Source of the DNA: Motilibacter aurantiacus
Lineage (GTDB): Bacteria; Actinomycetota; Actinomycetes; Motilibacterales; Motilibacteraceae
Direction: 5' to 3'
NCBI RefSeq assembly: GCF_011250645.1
Contig: NZ_JAANNO010000007.1
Location: 70,635 to 134,634, forward strand
Length of the DNA: 64,000 bases
In this document: positions 32,871 through 40,722 of the stretch, piece after piece
Position numbering within the stretch: the stretch's first letter is position 1
Layout of the letters: each line of letters begins with the position of its first letter
The notes under the pieces: model-generated
What the model saw: only the letters and a program-made list of their open reading frames with translations
Database searches by the model: none
What the model was told of the DNA's origin: nothing
Position numbers and translations under genes: made by a program

Positions 32871-34628
32871 GTGCCGCACCTCGACCGCGGGCTCAGCCGA
32901 CGGCTGGGACTGGCAGCCGGTGGCGTCGTGGGGCTGGGGGCGGTCCTCTGGGTGGGCGGCTACGCCCTGGCGGGGGAGACCGCGCCGCGCGGCACCAGCG
33001 TGCTGGGCGTCCCGATCGGGGGGCTCGCCGCCGACGCGGCGCGCGACAAGCTGACCACCGGGCTGCAGGACCGGGTCTCCGCGCCGATCCGGGTGACCGT
33101 CGGGGACGGCAAGTTCACCGTCGACCCGAAGGACGCCGGCCTCAGCCTCGACGCCGCGGCCACGGTGCGGGCCGCCGGCGCGGCGCGCAGCTGGAACCCC
33201 GCCGACATCGTGCGGCGCTTCACCGGCGGCGACGAGGTCGACCCGGTCGTGCGCACGGACGCCGCCAAGCTGGCCTCGGCGGTCGCGGGCCTCGCGGCGA
33301 AGGCGGACAAGGCCCCGCAGGACGGCGCCGTCACGTTCGACGGCAAGGAGCCCGTGACGACCGAGGCAAGGCCGGGGGTCACGCTCGACCAGGACGCCGC
33401 GCCCGCTGCGCTGCAGGAGGCCTACCTGCGCCCCGGGGACCACCCGCTGCCCGCGGCCGTCACCGAGCCTGCGGTCGACGCGGACGAGGTGCAGCGGGCG
33501 TTGGCCGAGTTCGTCGAGCCCGCGGTCGCGTCGCCGGTCACGATCGTCGCCGCCGGCGAGCGCGTGCGTGTCCCGCCCGGCGCCGTCACGCAGGCGCTGT
33601 CCCTCACCGGCGGCGCGGACGGACGGCTGGTGCCGGAGCTCGACACCGACGAGCTCGCGGAGTCACTGCGCCCGCGGCTGACCGGCGCCGAGGTCCCCGC
33701 GCGGAACGCGACCTTCGAGATCGAGGGCGACCGCCCGCGCGTCGTGCCCGCCAGGCCCGGCCGTCAGGTGGACATGACCGCGCTCGCCGCGGACCTGCTG
33801 GACGTCCTGCCCGAGGCGGCGTCCGCGGACCGGGTGGTGAACGCCTCGCTCGAGGAGGCCGAGCCCGACCTGACCACCGCCGAGGCGCGCAAGCTCGGCG
33901 TCAAGGAGCTCGTCTCCGAGTTCACGACCTACTACCCCTACGCGGCCTATCGCGTCACCAACATCGGCCGGGCCGCCGAGCTGATCGACGGCACGCTGCT
34001 CGAGCCCGGCGAGGAGTTCAGCCTCAACGGCATCGTCGGGGAGCGCACGCTCGAGAACGGCTTCGCCGTCGGCACGATCATCCGCGGGGGCCGCTTCGCG
34101 GAGGAGCTGGGCGGGGGCGTCTCGCAGGTCGCGACGACGACCTTCAACGCGATGTTCTTCGCCGGGCTGAAGGACGTCCAGCACAAGCCGCACAGCTTCT
34201 ACATCAGCCGCTACCCGGAGGGCCGCGAGGCCACCGTCGCCTGGCCGACGTTGGATCTGAAGTTCCTGAACGACACGTCCTACGGCGTCTTCATCCAGAC
34301 GGTCCACGACCCGGGCGACTCGCTGACGGTGCGCATGTTCTCGACCAAGCACCGCGAGGTGACGGCGTCGAAGTCCGCGCGCTACAACTACCGGGGCTTC
34401 AGCACGGTCTACGACACCTCGGCCGGCTGCGTGCCGCAGGGCGGGGTGAGCGGGTTCGACGTCGACGTGACGCGGACGATCACCGAGAAGGGCAAGAAGA
34501 CCCGCAAGGAGACGTTCCACACCCGCTACAACCCGGCCAACCAGATCTACTGCCGGGCCGAGCCGGCTCCGCCCCGCGCGAGCACCACGCCCGCGCCGTC
34601 GACGTCCGCCTCGCCCGACGCGGGCTGA
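32871..34628 (+). CDS. VanW-family, peptidoglycan-binding-like wall protein
   Basis: A 585-aa exported protein anchored by one N-terminal helix (about 13-34). Two repeated domains of the PG_binding_4 type (about 60-190 and 200-325) are followed by a VanW domain (about 345-520) with YPYAAYRVTNIGRAAELIDG, LLEPGEEFSLNGIVGERT and GGGVSQVATTTFNAMFFAGL. The C-terminus has two Cys and a Pro/Thr/Ser-rich tail. The family is linked to the wall and, in some species, glycopeptide resistance clusters, but the activity is unproven. The start is GTG 32871 with CAGGAGAA upstream. No van genes are nearby. Confidence 0.92.
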   Translation: MPHLDRGLSRRLGLAAGGVVGLGAVLWVGGYALAGETAPRGTSVLGVPIGGLAADAARDKLTTGLQDRVSAPIRVTVGDGKFTVDPKDAGLSLDAAATVRAAGAARSWNPADIVRRFTGGDEVDPVVRTDAAKLASAVAGLAAKADKAPQDGAVTFDGKEPVTTEARPGVTLDQDAAPAALQEAYLRPGDHPLPAAVTEPAVDADEVQRALAEFVEPAVASPVTIVAAGERVRVPPGAVTQALSLTGGADGRLVPELDTDELAESLRPRLTGAEVPARNATFEIEGDRPRVVPARPGRQVDMTALAADLLDVLPEAASADRVVNASLEEAEPDLTTAEARKLGVKELVSEFTTYYPYAAYRVTNIGRAAELIDGTLLEPGEEFSLNGIVGERTLENGFAVGTIIRGGRFAEELGGGVSQVATTTFNAMFFAGLKDVQHKPHSFYISRYPEGREATVAWPTLDLKFLNDTSYGVFIQTVHDPGDSLTVRMFSTKHREVTASKSARYNYRGFSTVYDTSAGCVPQGGVSGFDVDVTRTITEKGKKTRKETFHTRYNPANQIYCRAEPAPPRASTTPAPSTSASPDAG

Positions 34629-34669
34629 GGCCGAGCGCGCGTCCACGGCCCGGGGCCATCGCGCTGACC

Positions 34670-34708
34670 GTGGGCTCGCGACACCGCGTGTCCTGCGCCC
34701 GAGCCCAC
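34670..34708. terminator. Bidirectional terminator hairpin
   Basis: Perfect 9-bp arms GTGGGCTCG (34670-34678) and CGAGCCCAC (34700-34708) with a 21-nt loop that can pair further (CGACACC / internal), between the convergent VanW and NmrA-like genes. Confidence 0.65.
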
Positions 34709-34744
34709 GATCACCGCATGTGCGGGGTCGCCGGAGGCCCGCGA

Positions 34745-35605
34745 TCAGAGCGCGGCCTTCGCCTCCCGGACGGCGTCGGCGAGCGGCGTGGCCGGGCGCC
34801 CGAGAAGGCGCTCCAGGTCACCGCTGTCGGTGTCCAGCTCGCCCGCGGCGATGGCCGCGTCGATAGCGGCCACGAACGACGCCGTGCCCTCGTCCAGGCC
34901 CGCGGCCTGCAGCGCGGCCACCAGCTCGGGGACGGTCACGTCGCGGTACGCCACGTCGCGCCCGGTCTCCGCGGACACCGTCGCGGCCAGCTCGGCGAAG
35001 GTGAACGGCGTGCCGCCGAGCTCGTAGGCCTCGTCGGGCGCGTCCGCGAGCAGCGCGGCGGCCGCAGCGGCGGCGTAGTCCGCGCGGGCTGCGCCGGCGA
35101 CGCGGCCCGTGCCGGTCGCGCCGAGGATCTCGCCGCGGGCGACGTAGCCCGCCAGCTGGGAGGTGTAGTTCTCGAGGTACCAGCCGTTGCGCAGGAACGT
35201 GACGGGGATGCCCGACTCGCGCAGGGCCTGCTCGGTCGCCTGGTGCTCGGGCGCGAGCGGGTTGGAGGTCGCGCCGGCCTTGAGGATGCTGGTGTACGCG
35301 ATCCGGCCCACGCCCGCCGTTCGGGCCGCCGCGACGACGTTCGCGTGCTGGGCGACCCGCCGGCCCGCCTCGCTGCCGGAGATGAAGAGCAGGCGGTCGA
35401 TCCCGGCGAGCGCGGGGGCGAGGGTCTCGGGACGCGAGTAGTCGCCCTCACGGACCTCGACGCCGAGCGCCGCGATGTCGGCAGCCTTGGCCGGGGTCCG
35501 GGCGATCGCGACGAGCTCGGCCGGGGCGACGCCCCGGCGCAGCAGCTCGGCGACGGCGAGCCGGCCGAGGTGCCCGGTCGCGGCGGTGACGGCGTACGTG
35601 GTCAT
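34745..35605 (-). CDS. NmrA-like NAD(P)H-dependent quinone/aldehyde reductase (QorB type)
   Basis: A 286-aa atypical short-chain reductase. The N-terminus YAVTAATGHLGRLAVAELLR is the NmrA/QOR2-type nucleotide-binding motif, followed by LLFISGSEAGRR, IAYTSILKA, and VTFLRNGWYLENY. Relatives (E. coli QorB/YtfG) reduce quinones with NADPH. It is divergent from an HxlR regulator with a 23-bp palindrome between them, the arrangement known for redox-sensing QorR control of a quinone reductase in Corynebacterium. The start is ATG 35605 with GGAGGG upstream. Confidence 0.92.
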   Translation of the reverse strand: MTTYAVTAATGHLGRLAVAELLRRGVAPAELVAIARTPAKAADIAALGVEVREGDYSRPETLAPALAGIDRLLFISGSEAGRRVAQHANVVAAARTAGVGRIAYTSILKAGATSNPLAPEHQATEQALRESGIPVTFLRNGWYLENYTSQLAGYVARGEILGATGTGRVAGAARADYAAAAAAALLADAPDEAYELGGTPFTFAELAATVSAETGRDVAYRDVTVPELVAALQAAGLDEGTASFVAAIDAAIAAGELDTDSGDLERLLGRPATPLADAVREAKAAL

Positions 35606-35653
35606 GGAGCCCTCCTGAGGTCCTTCCGGGGCGCAGATGCTTCCCGTTCCTCG

Positions 35654-35676
35654 GGCACTAACTTCGGGTTAGTGCC
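35654..35676. promoter_or_regulatory. HxlR-type operator GGCACTAAC-N5-GTTAGTGCC
   Basis: A perfect 9-bp inverted repeat with a 5-bp spacer (TTCGG), 48 bp before the reductase start and 27 bp before the HxlR start. The position and symmetry fit autoregulation of both genes by the HxlR protein. Binding is inferred. Confidence 0.85.
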
Positions 35677-35703
35677 AGTCCATTCCCGGGGTACGGTGGG
35701 GTC

Positions 35704-36126
35704 ATGAGCGCGTGCGAGAACGACGGCCCGTCGCAGGAGCTCGTCGCCGACGTCTTCGCCCGCGGCTGCACGTCCCGCGCCACCCTCGAGGACATCGGGA
35801 GCAAGTGGGCGCAGCTCGCTCTGCTCGCGCTGGGCGAGGGCGGCTACCGGTTCAACGCGCTGCGCCGCCGGGTCGAGGGGGTCAGCGAGAAGATGCTGTC
35901 CCAGACCCTGCAGACGCTCGAGCGGGACGGCCTGGTGACCCGCGACGTCGTCACGGCGATCCCTCCCCGCGTCGAGTACGCCCTCACCCCGCTCGGGGAG
36001 GAGGTCGCCCGCCGCCTGCGCGAGCTGGCCGACCTGCTCGAGCGCTCGGTGCCCCTCGTCACCGCCGCGCGGGAGGCGTACGACAGCCGGGCCGACGCGA
36101 AGGCAGGCGCCGGATCACCCCGCTGA
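35704..36126 (+). CDS. HxlR-family transcriptional regulator, QorR-like
   Basis: A 140-aa winged-helix repressor. The HxlR core runs from LEDIGSKWAQLALLALGEGG through FNALRRRVEGVSEKMLSQTL to ERDGLVTRDVVTAIPPRVEY. Two Cys lie near the N-terminus (C4 and C22). In relatives such as QorR, YodB and HypR a conserved N-terminal Cys senses quinones or disulfide stress, so thiol-based release from the operator is likely. The ATG at 35704 is close to the palindrome. It probably represses itself and the divergent reductase. Confidence 0.92.
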   Translation: MSACENDGPSQELVADVFARGCTSRATLEDIGSKWAQLALLALGEGGYRFNALRRRVEGVSEKMLSQTLQTLERDGLVTRDVVTAIPPRVEYALTPLGEEVARRLRELADLLERSVPLVTAAREAYDSRADAKAGAGSPR

Positions 36127-36204
36127 CGGGCGAGCTGCGCCGCTGACCACTACCCTTGATGGCGTTCAGCCGCGCGGGCGGCGAACCGGGAGGGCGGGCG
36201 GGCA

Positions 36205-38355
36205 GTGGCAGCAGCGACGGATGGCGCCGCCGCGCGCTCCTCCTTCGCTCGGGGTGTCACCGCCGGGCTGGCCCACGTCGCGGGCGACGAGCCCGCCGCC
36301 GTGCTCCTGGTCGACCTGCAGGACCGGCACGTCGTCTACGCCAACGGGGTCGCCGAGCAGCTGGCCCCGGGACTGCGCCTTCCCGTGGGGCTGGAGGCCT
36401 GGTCCGACGCCGCTGCGCTGCTCGACCTCGACGGCCACGAGCTGAGCGAGACGTCCCACCCGCTCTCCCGCGTCGCCGACTCGATGCCGGTCGCCGGGCA
36501 GGCGGTCTCCGCCGCACGCGCGACCGACCTGGGCCGCCGTCGCGAGCCGCTCTGGGTCGTCGGCCTGCCGATGAGCGGCGCGCCACAGCTCGAGGGGCAC
36601 GCGCTCGTGGTGTTCCTGCCGCTGCGGGCCCGCGAGGCCGCCGAGGCGGCGGCCACGGCGGCGCACGCCGAGGCCGAGCTGCGCGACCGGGCCGTGCTCG
36701 CCACCGGCATGTCGTTCACGGTCGCCGACGCGCAGGCCGAGGACATGCCGCTGATCTGGGTCAACCCGGCGTTCACCGCGACCACCGGCTACTCCTTCGA
36801 GGAGGCCGTGGGGCGCAACTGCCGCTTCCTGCAGGGCGACGCCACCGACCCCGAGGCACCTCGCACCATGCGCGAGGCCCTCGAGAGCGGCCGGGACGTG
36901 TCGCTGCCCGTCCTCAACTACCGCAAGGACGGCTCCGCCTTCTGGAACCACGTCTCGATCAGCCCGATCCACGGCCCGGACGGCGAGCTGACCCACTTCG
37001 TCGGGATCCAGACCGACGTCACGGCCCGGGTGGCGGTCGACGAGGAGCGCGACCGCGCCCTCACCGCCGAGCGCGCCGCCCGGGAGGACGCCGAGGCCGC
37101 CCACGCCCAGCTCGCCCTGCTGGCCGAAGCCACGAGCCAGCTCGCTTCGACGCTCGACGTCGACGAGTCGCTCCAGCGGCTCATGGCCCTGGTCGTCCCC
37201 AAGCTCGCGGACTGGATGCTCATCGCCACCGCCGGCAAGCACGGGGAGGTGGCACACGTGCGCGCCCGGCACCGCGACGGCCGCGAGGAGGAGCTGCGCA
37301 CCTACACCGAGCTGCTCGAGCGCACCTCGACGCGCGGGTCGATCCTCAACGTGATGCTCGAAGGGGCCCCGCCCCGCCTGCTGACCGACTACAGCAGCCG
37401 CAGCAGGCGCCCGGAGCGGCGCCAGTGGGTCGAGGACGAGTCGGTGCTCGACATGTCCGACCGGCTGGGCTCGGAGAGCGTGCTCTTCGTGCCGCTGCCG
37501 GGGCGCCGGCACGTCACGGGCGTCATGGCGCTCGTCCGCGGCCCGGGCAGCACGCCCTACACCGAGCACGACCTCGCCGTCGCCAGCGACCTCGGGCGCC
37601 GGGCCGGCCTGATCCTCGACAACGCCCGGCTCTACGAGTCCGAGCACCGGATCGCCGAGACGCTGCAGCGCAGCCTGCTGCCCGACCTGCCCACCATTCC
37701 CGGCATCAGGGCCGCGGCGCGCTACCTCGCCAGCGAGACCGGCGCCGACGTGGGTGGCGACTTCTACGAGCTGATCGACCTGCCGGACGGCGCGATCGGG
37801 CTGGCCATCGGCGACGTCATCGGCCACGACGTGCTCGCGGCCGCGGCCATGGGCCACCTGCGCGGGCTGCTGCGCGCGTGCGCGTTCGACGTGGAGGAGG
37901 GCCCGGGGCGTGACCCCGCGGCCGTGCTCGAGCGGGTCGACCGGCTGGTGCAGGGCCTGCAGGTCGCCACCCTGTCCAGCGTCACGTACGCCCGGCTGGA
38001 GGCGCAGCCGGACGGCACCTGGCGGCTGCGCTACAGCAGCGGGGGGCACCCGCCGCTGCTGGTCCGCCGCCCCGACGGCACGGTCGACACGCTCACCGAG
38101 GCCGACGGCCTGCTCCTCGGCGTCGACTCCACCCCCCGGGTCAGCGCCGCGGTGTCGGTCGCCCCGGGCTCGACCCTGCTCGCCTACACCGACGGGCTCG
38201 TCGAGCGGCGCGGGGAGGACCTCGACGTCGGGATCGAGCGGCTGCGCCGCGCGCTGGCGGCCGGGCCGCAGGAGGTCGGCGAGCTCTGCGACCACCTGCT
38301 CGCGGAGCTCGGCGACAGCGAGGACGACGTCGCGGTCCTCGCCATCGCGCTCTGA
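36205..38355 (+). CDS. PAS-LOV-GAF-SpoIIE (PP2C) phosphatase, probable blue-light sensor
   Basis: A 716-aa protein. Residues about 30-140 form a PAS-like domain. Residues about 165-275 form a LOV domain with the flavin-binding motif GRNCRFLQG and photoactive Cys at about 206, the Asn pair in LNYRKDGSAFWN and the Gln of FVGIQTDV. A short coiled coil leads to a GAF domain (about 310-465) and a SpoIIE PP2C domain (about 480-716) with metal-site motifs DVGGDFYEL, IGDVIGHD, YTDGLVERRG and DDVAVLAI. It should dephosphorylate an anti-anti-sigma partner in response to light. The start is GTG 36205 after GGGAGGG. No STAS protein gene lies next to it. Confidence 0.93.
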   Translation: MAAATDGAAARSSFARGVTAGLAHVAGDEPAAVLLVDLQDRHVVYANGVAEQLAPGLRLPVGLEAWSDAAALLDLDGHELSETSHPLSRVADSMPVAGQAVSAARATDLGRRREPLWVVGLPMSGAPQLEGHALVVFLPLRAREAAEAAATAAHAEAELRDRAVLATGMSFTVADAQAEDMPLIWVNPAFTATTGYSFEEAVGRNCRFLQGDATDPEAPRTMREALESGRDVSLPVLNYRKDGSAFWNHVSISPIHGPDGELTHFVGIQTDVTARVAVDEERDRALTAERAAREDAEAAHAQLALLAEATSQLASTLDVDESLQRLMALVVPKLADWMLIATAGKHGEVAHVRARHRDGREEELRTYTELLERTSTRGSILNVMLEGAPPRLLTDYSSRSRRPERRQWVEDESVLDMSDRLGSESVLFVPLPGRRHVTGVMALVRGPGSTPYTEHDLAVASDLGRRAGLILDNARLYESEHRIAETLQRSLLPDLPTIPGIRAAARYLASETGADVGGDFYELIDLPDGAIGLAIGDVIGHDVLAAAAMGHLRGLLRACAFDVEEGPGRDPAAVLERVDRLVQGLQVATLSSVTYARLEAQPDGTWRLRYSSGGHPPLLVRRPDGTVDTLTEADGLLLGVDSTPRVSAAVSVAPGSTLLAYTDGLVERRGEDLDVGIERLRRALAAGPQEVGELCDHLLAELGDSEDDVAVLAIAL

Positions 38356-38383
38356 GCCCGCCGTTCGTGGGCACTCCTCAGGA

Positions 38384-39181
38384 GTGACCCCCGCCCCGCT
38401 CCCCCAGCGACACGTCCCCGGCCCCGAGCGGCTCCTCGGGGGCTTCCTCGGCGCGGTCGCGCTCGCCGTTCCCGCCCTCGTGCTGCTGCTGCTCGTCGAG
38501 GCCGCGTGGGAGCCGCTGGAGCGGGCCGACCGGTGGGCCTCCCGCGAGCTGTCGTCCCACGCGCTGTCGTCCCCCGGGTTGGCCGACGCCCTGCGCACGG
38601 TGGAGATCGCCACGCGGGCCCCGCTGTGGTGGGGGCTCGGGCTGGTCGCGATCACCGTCGCGCTGCTGCACGGCCGGCGGCGGGTGGCGGCCTGGGCGCT
38701 GCTCGTCGCGATCACCGGCGCGGTGCTCACCCCGCTGCTCAAGGCGCTCGTCGGGCGCGCGCGCCCGGTCCTGGAGGAGCGGCTCACCACGGCGGACGGC
38801 GGGTCGTTCCCCTCCGGCCACGCGACGTCGTCCGCGCTCGGGGTGGGGGTCGTCCTCGTCGCGCTGCTGCCGCTCGTCCGCCACCGAGGGGTACGCGCCC
38901 TCGTCGTCGGGCTCGGCCTGCTCGCCGTCCTCGCGGTCGGCGTGGACCGGGTCGCCATCGGCGCGCACTGGCCGAGCGACGTGGTGGCCGGGTGGTCGCT
39001 GGCCGCGGCGTACCTGCTCGCGACGGCGCGGGCGGTCGACCCGCTGCGCGGGACGCAGGGTCAGCCGTTGCCGCGCTCACGCACCCGCGCGAGCCAGGCC
39101 TGGGCCTCCCGGAAGGCCGAGTCCGAGGAGGTGGACGCCGGCGCGGGCGACGCCTCGGCCCGGGGGTACGACCCGAGGTAG
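38384..39181 (+). CDS. PAP2-family membrane phosphatase
   Basis: A 265-aa phosphatidic-acid-phosphatase-like enzyme with about five or six membrane helices. The three motifs are present: KALVGRARP, FPSGHATSS and RVAIGAHWPSDVVAGW, with the catalytic His residues. Typical substrates are undecaprenyl diphosphate or phosphatidylglycerol phosphate. The C-terminal about 40 residues (from PLPRSRTRAS) are hydrophilic and encoded antisense to the end of pheA (121-bp overlap). The start GTG at 38384 lies in a CACTCC-TCA-GGAGTG hairpin, with no separate ribosome site. Confidence 0.85.
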   Translation: MTPAPLPQRHVPGPERLLGGFLGAVALAVPALVLLLLVEAAWEPLERADRWASRELSSHALSSPGLADALRTVEIATRAPLWWGLGLVAITVALLHGRRRVAAWALLVAITGAVLTPLLKALVGRARPVLEERLTTADGGSFPSGHATSSALGVGVVLVALLPLVRHRGVRALVVGLGLLAVLAVGVDRVAIGAHWPSDVVAGWSLAAAYLLATARAVDPLRGTQGQPLPRSRTRASQAWASRKAESEEVDAGAGDASARGYDPR

Positions 39182-40020
39182 CGCGTCTCCGCGCAGACCC
39201 GGCGCAGCCCCATGAGCGCCTCGCCGACGGCGGCCTCGTCGACGTGGCCCTCGCAGTCGATGGAGAACAGGTAGCGGCCCAGCCCCTGGCCGGTGGGCCG
39301 GGACTCGATGCGGGTCAGGTTGACCCCGCGGACGGCCAGCTCGGTGAGGATCTCCAGCAGCGCGCCCGGGTGGTCCTCGCGGATGAAGAGCACGATCGAG
39401 GTGCGGTCGGCCCCTGTGGGCAGCGGGGGCGGCACCGGGCGCGAGACGAGGACGAACCGCGTCACCGCGTGCGGGTTGTCGCCGAGGCCGTCGGCGAGCA
39501 CGTCCAGCCCGTAGGTCGCGGCGGCGATCGGGGCGCTCAGCGCGGCGTCGTACGTCGCGGTGCCGCTCGCGATCGCCTCTGCGGCCGCAGCGGTCGAGGC
39601 CGCGGTCTGGTACGTCGCCCGCGGGAGGTTCTCGGCGACCCACTTGCGGCATTGGGCTTCGGCATGGGGGAACGTGCCGAAGGACCTGACGTCCTCGAGC
39701 CGCGTGCCGGGACGCGCCATCAGCGCGAACCGCACCGGCAGCAGCACCTCACGCGTCACCACGAGCGGCTCGCCGTTCGCCAGCTCGTCCAGCGTGGCGG
39801 GGACGCCCCCCTCCACGCTGTTCTCGATCGGGACCATCGCCGCGGCAGCGTCCCCGGCCCGCACGGCCTCGAGCGCGGCGGGGACCGACGGGTACGGGGC
39901 CAGCTCGGCGCCGGGGTCGTGCGGCAGCGTGCGCAGGGCCGCCTCGGTGAACGTCCCGCGCGGGCCGAAGTAGGCGTAGCGCGCGGCGGGCAGCGGCCCG
40001 ATGGGGCGGTGCGCGGTCAC
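39061..40020 (-). CDS. pheA: Prephenate dehydratase
   Basis: A 319-aa enzyme that makes phenylpyruvate from prephenate in phenylalanine synthesis. The catalytic half (about 12-195) has YFGPRGTFTEAAL, MVPIENSVEGGVPATLDEL and the TRF motif (TRFVLVSRP). The C-terminal ACT domain (about 210-285) has ALLEILTELAVRGVNLTRIE and ESRP, which binds Phe for feedback inhibition. The start GTG at 40020 overlaps the stop of the DUF4446 gene in GTGA. The 3' end overlaps the PAP2 gene on the other strand. Confidence 0.96.
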   Translation of the reverse strand: MTAHRPIGPLPAARYAYFGPRGTFTEAALRTLPHDPGAELAPYPSVPAALEAVRAGDAAAAMVPIENSVEGGVPATLDELANGEPLVVTREVLLPVRFALMARPGTRLEDVRSFGTFPHAEAQCRKWVAENLPRATYQTAASTAAAAEAIASGTATYDAALSAPIAAATYGLDVLADGLGDNPHAVTRFVLVSRPVPPPLPTGADRTSIVLFIREDHPGALLEILTELAVRGVNLTRIESRPTGQGLGRYLFSIDCEGHVDEAAVGEALMGLRRVCAETRYLGSYPRAEASPAPASTSSDSAFREAQAWLARVRERGNG

Positions 40021-40562
40021 CGCGCAGCCCCGTCGTACGGGCGGTCCATCCCCCGGCTGTCGCCGCCGCGGCCGTCGGTGCCGCGTCGGGCGTACCCGAT
40101 CGCCTGCTCCTCCTCCGGCGACAGCGACTGCTCGCTGCGCCCGGACTTCACGCCCTTGGCGTAGGTGCGGGTCTCGCTGCGGCCGTTGATCGAGGTGAGC
40201 ACGAGGCCGTCGCCGGACTCGTCGAGCAGCGCGGCGGAGAAGGACAGCCGGCCGCCCATGTCGCCGAAGGCGTCGTAGCGCACCACCGCGACGTGGCGGA
40301 GCGAGTCGCGCAGCTCGGCGCGCGCCCGCTCGGCCTCGGCCCGGGTCGCCGCGACCTCCTGGCGGAGCCGGACGACCTCGTGCGCGTGCCGGGAGAGCAC
40401 GTCCAGGACGTCCTCGTTCTCGACGCTGCCCAGCGAGCGGAGGGCGCGCCGTGCCGTGCGGAGCCGGGTCAGTGCCACCAGGGCGAGCACGAGCGCGAGC
40501 AGCGCGACGCCACCAGCGCAGAGGGCGAGGTACGCGGCCTGCTGCGCGTCGAGCTCGGGCAC
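40017..40562 (-). CDS. DUF4446 family membrane protein
   Basis: A 181-aa protein with one N-terminal helix (about 10-32), a coiled coil (about 55-90, with VVRLRQEVAATRAEAERARA) and the DUF4446 domain (about 90-155) with VVRYDAFGDMGGRLSFSAAL and GLVLTSINGRSETRTYAKG. The C-terminal 30 residues are Gly/Arg/Asp-rich and low complexity. Function is unknown; the family commonly neighbours pheA and serS in actinobacteria. The start is GTG 40562. The stop is coupled to pheA. Confidence 0.92.
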   Translation of the reverse strand: MPELDAQQAAYLALCAGGVALLALVLALVALTRLRTARRALRSLGSVENEDVLDVLSRHAHEVVRLRQEVAATRAEAERARAELRDSLRHVAVVRYDAFGDMGGRLSFSAALLDESGDGLVLTSINGRSETRTYAKGVKSGRSEQSLSPEEEQAIGYARRGTDGRGGDSRGMDRPYDGAAR

Positions 40563-40665
40563 GGCTGGGCACGTCCTTCGGGCACGGGTGAAGCGGGCGC
40601 AGCGAGCCTAAGGCACGTGCCCGGCCCGCGCCGGGCACACGGCGGGCACACAACGGGCACATGCA

Positions 40666-40703
40666 TGGAGCGCCGGCCGCGCGATGACGCGGCCGGCGCT
40701 CCA
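40666..40703. terminator. Terminator hairpin beyond the PhyH gene
   Basis: Perfect 15-bp arms TGGAGCGCCGGCCGC (40666-40680) and GCGGCCGGCGCTCCA (40689-40703) with an 8-nt loop, lying 20 bp past the stop codon of the minus-strand PhyH gene. Nearly the same stem recurs at 46771-46818. Confidence 0.85.
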
Positions 40704-40722
40704 CGGGTCGGCGAGGGTGTCG

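Noticed and set aside
36166-38958. A 930-codon minus-strand open frame
   Set aside because: It is antisense to the LOV-SpoIIE and PAP2 genes, which have clear catalytic motifs; the antisense product has none.
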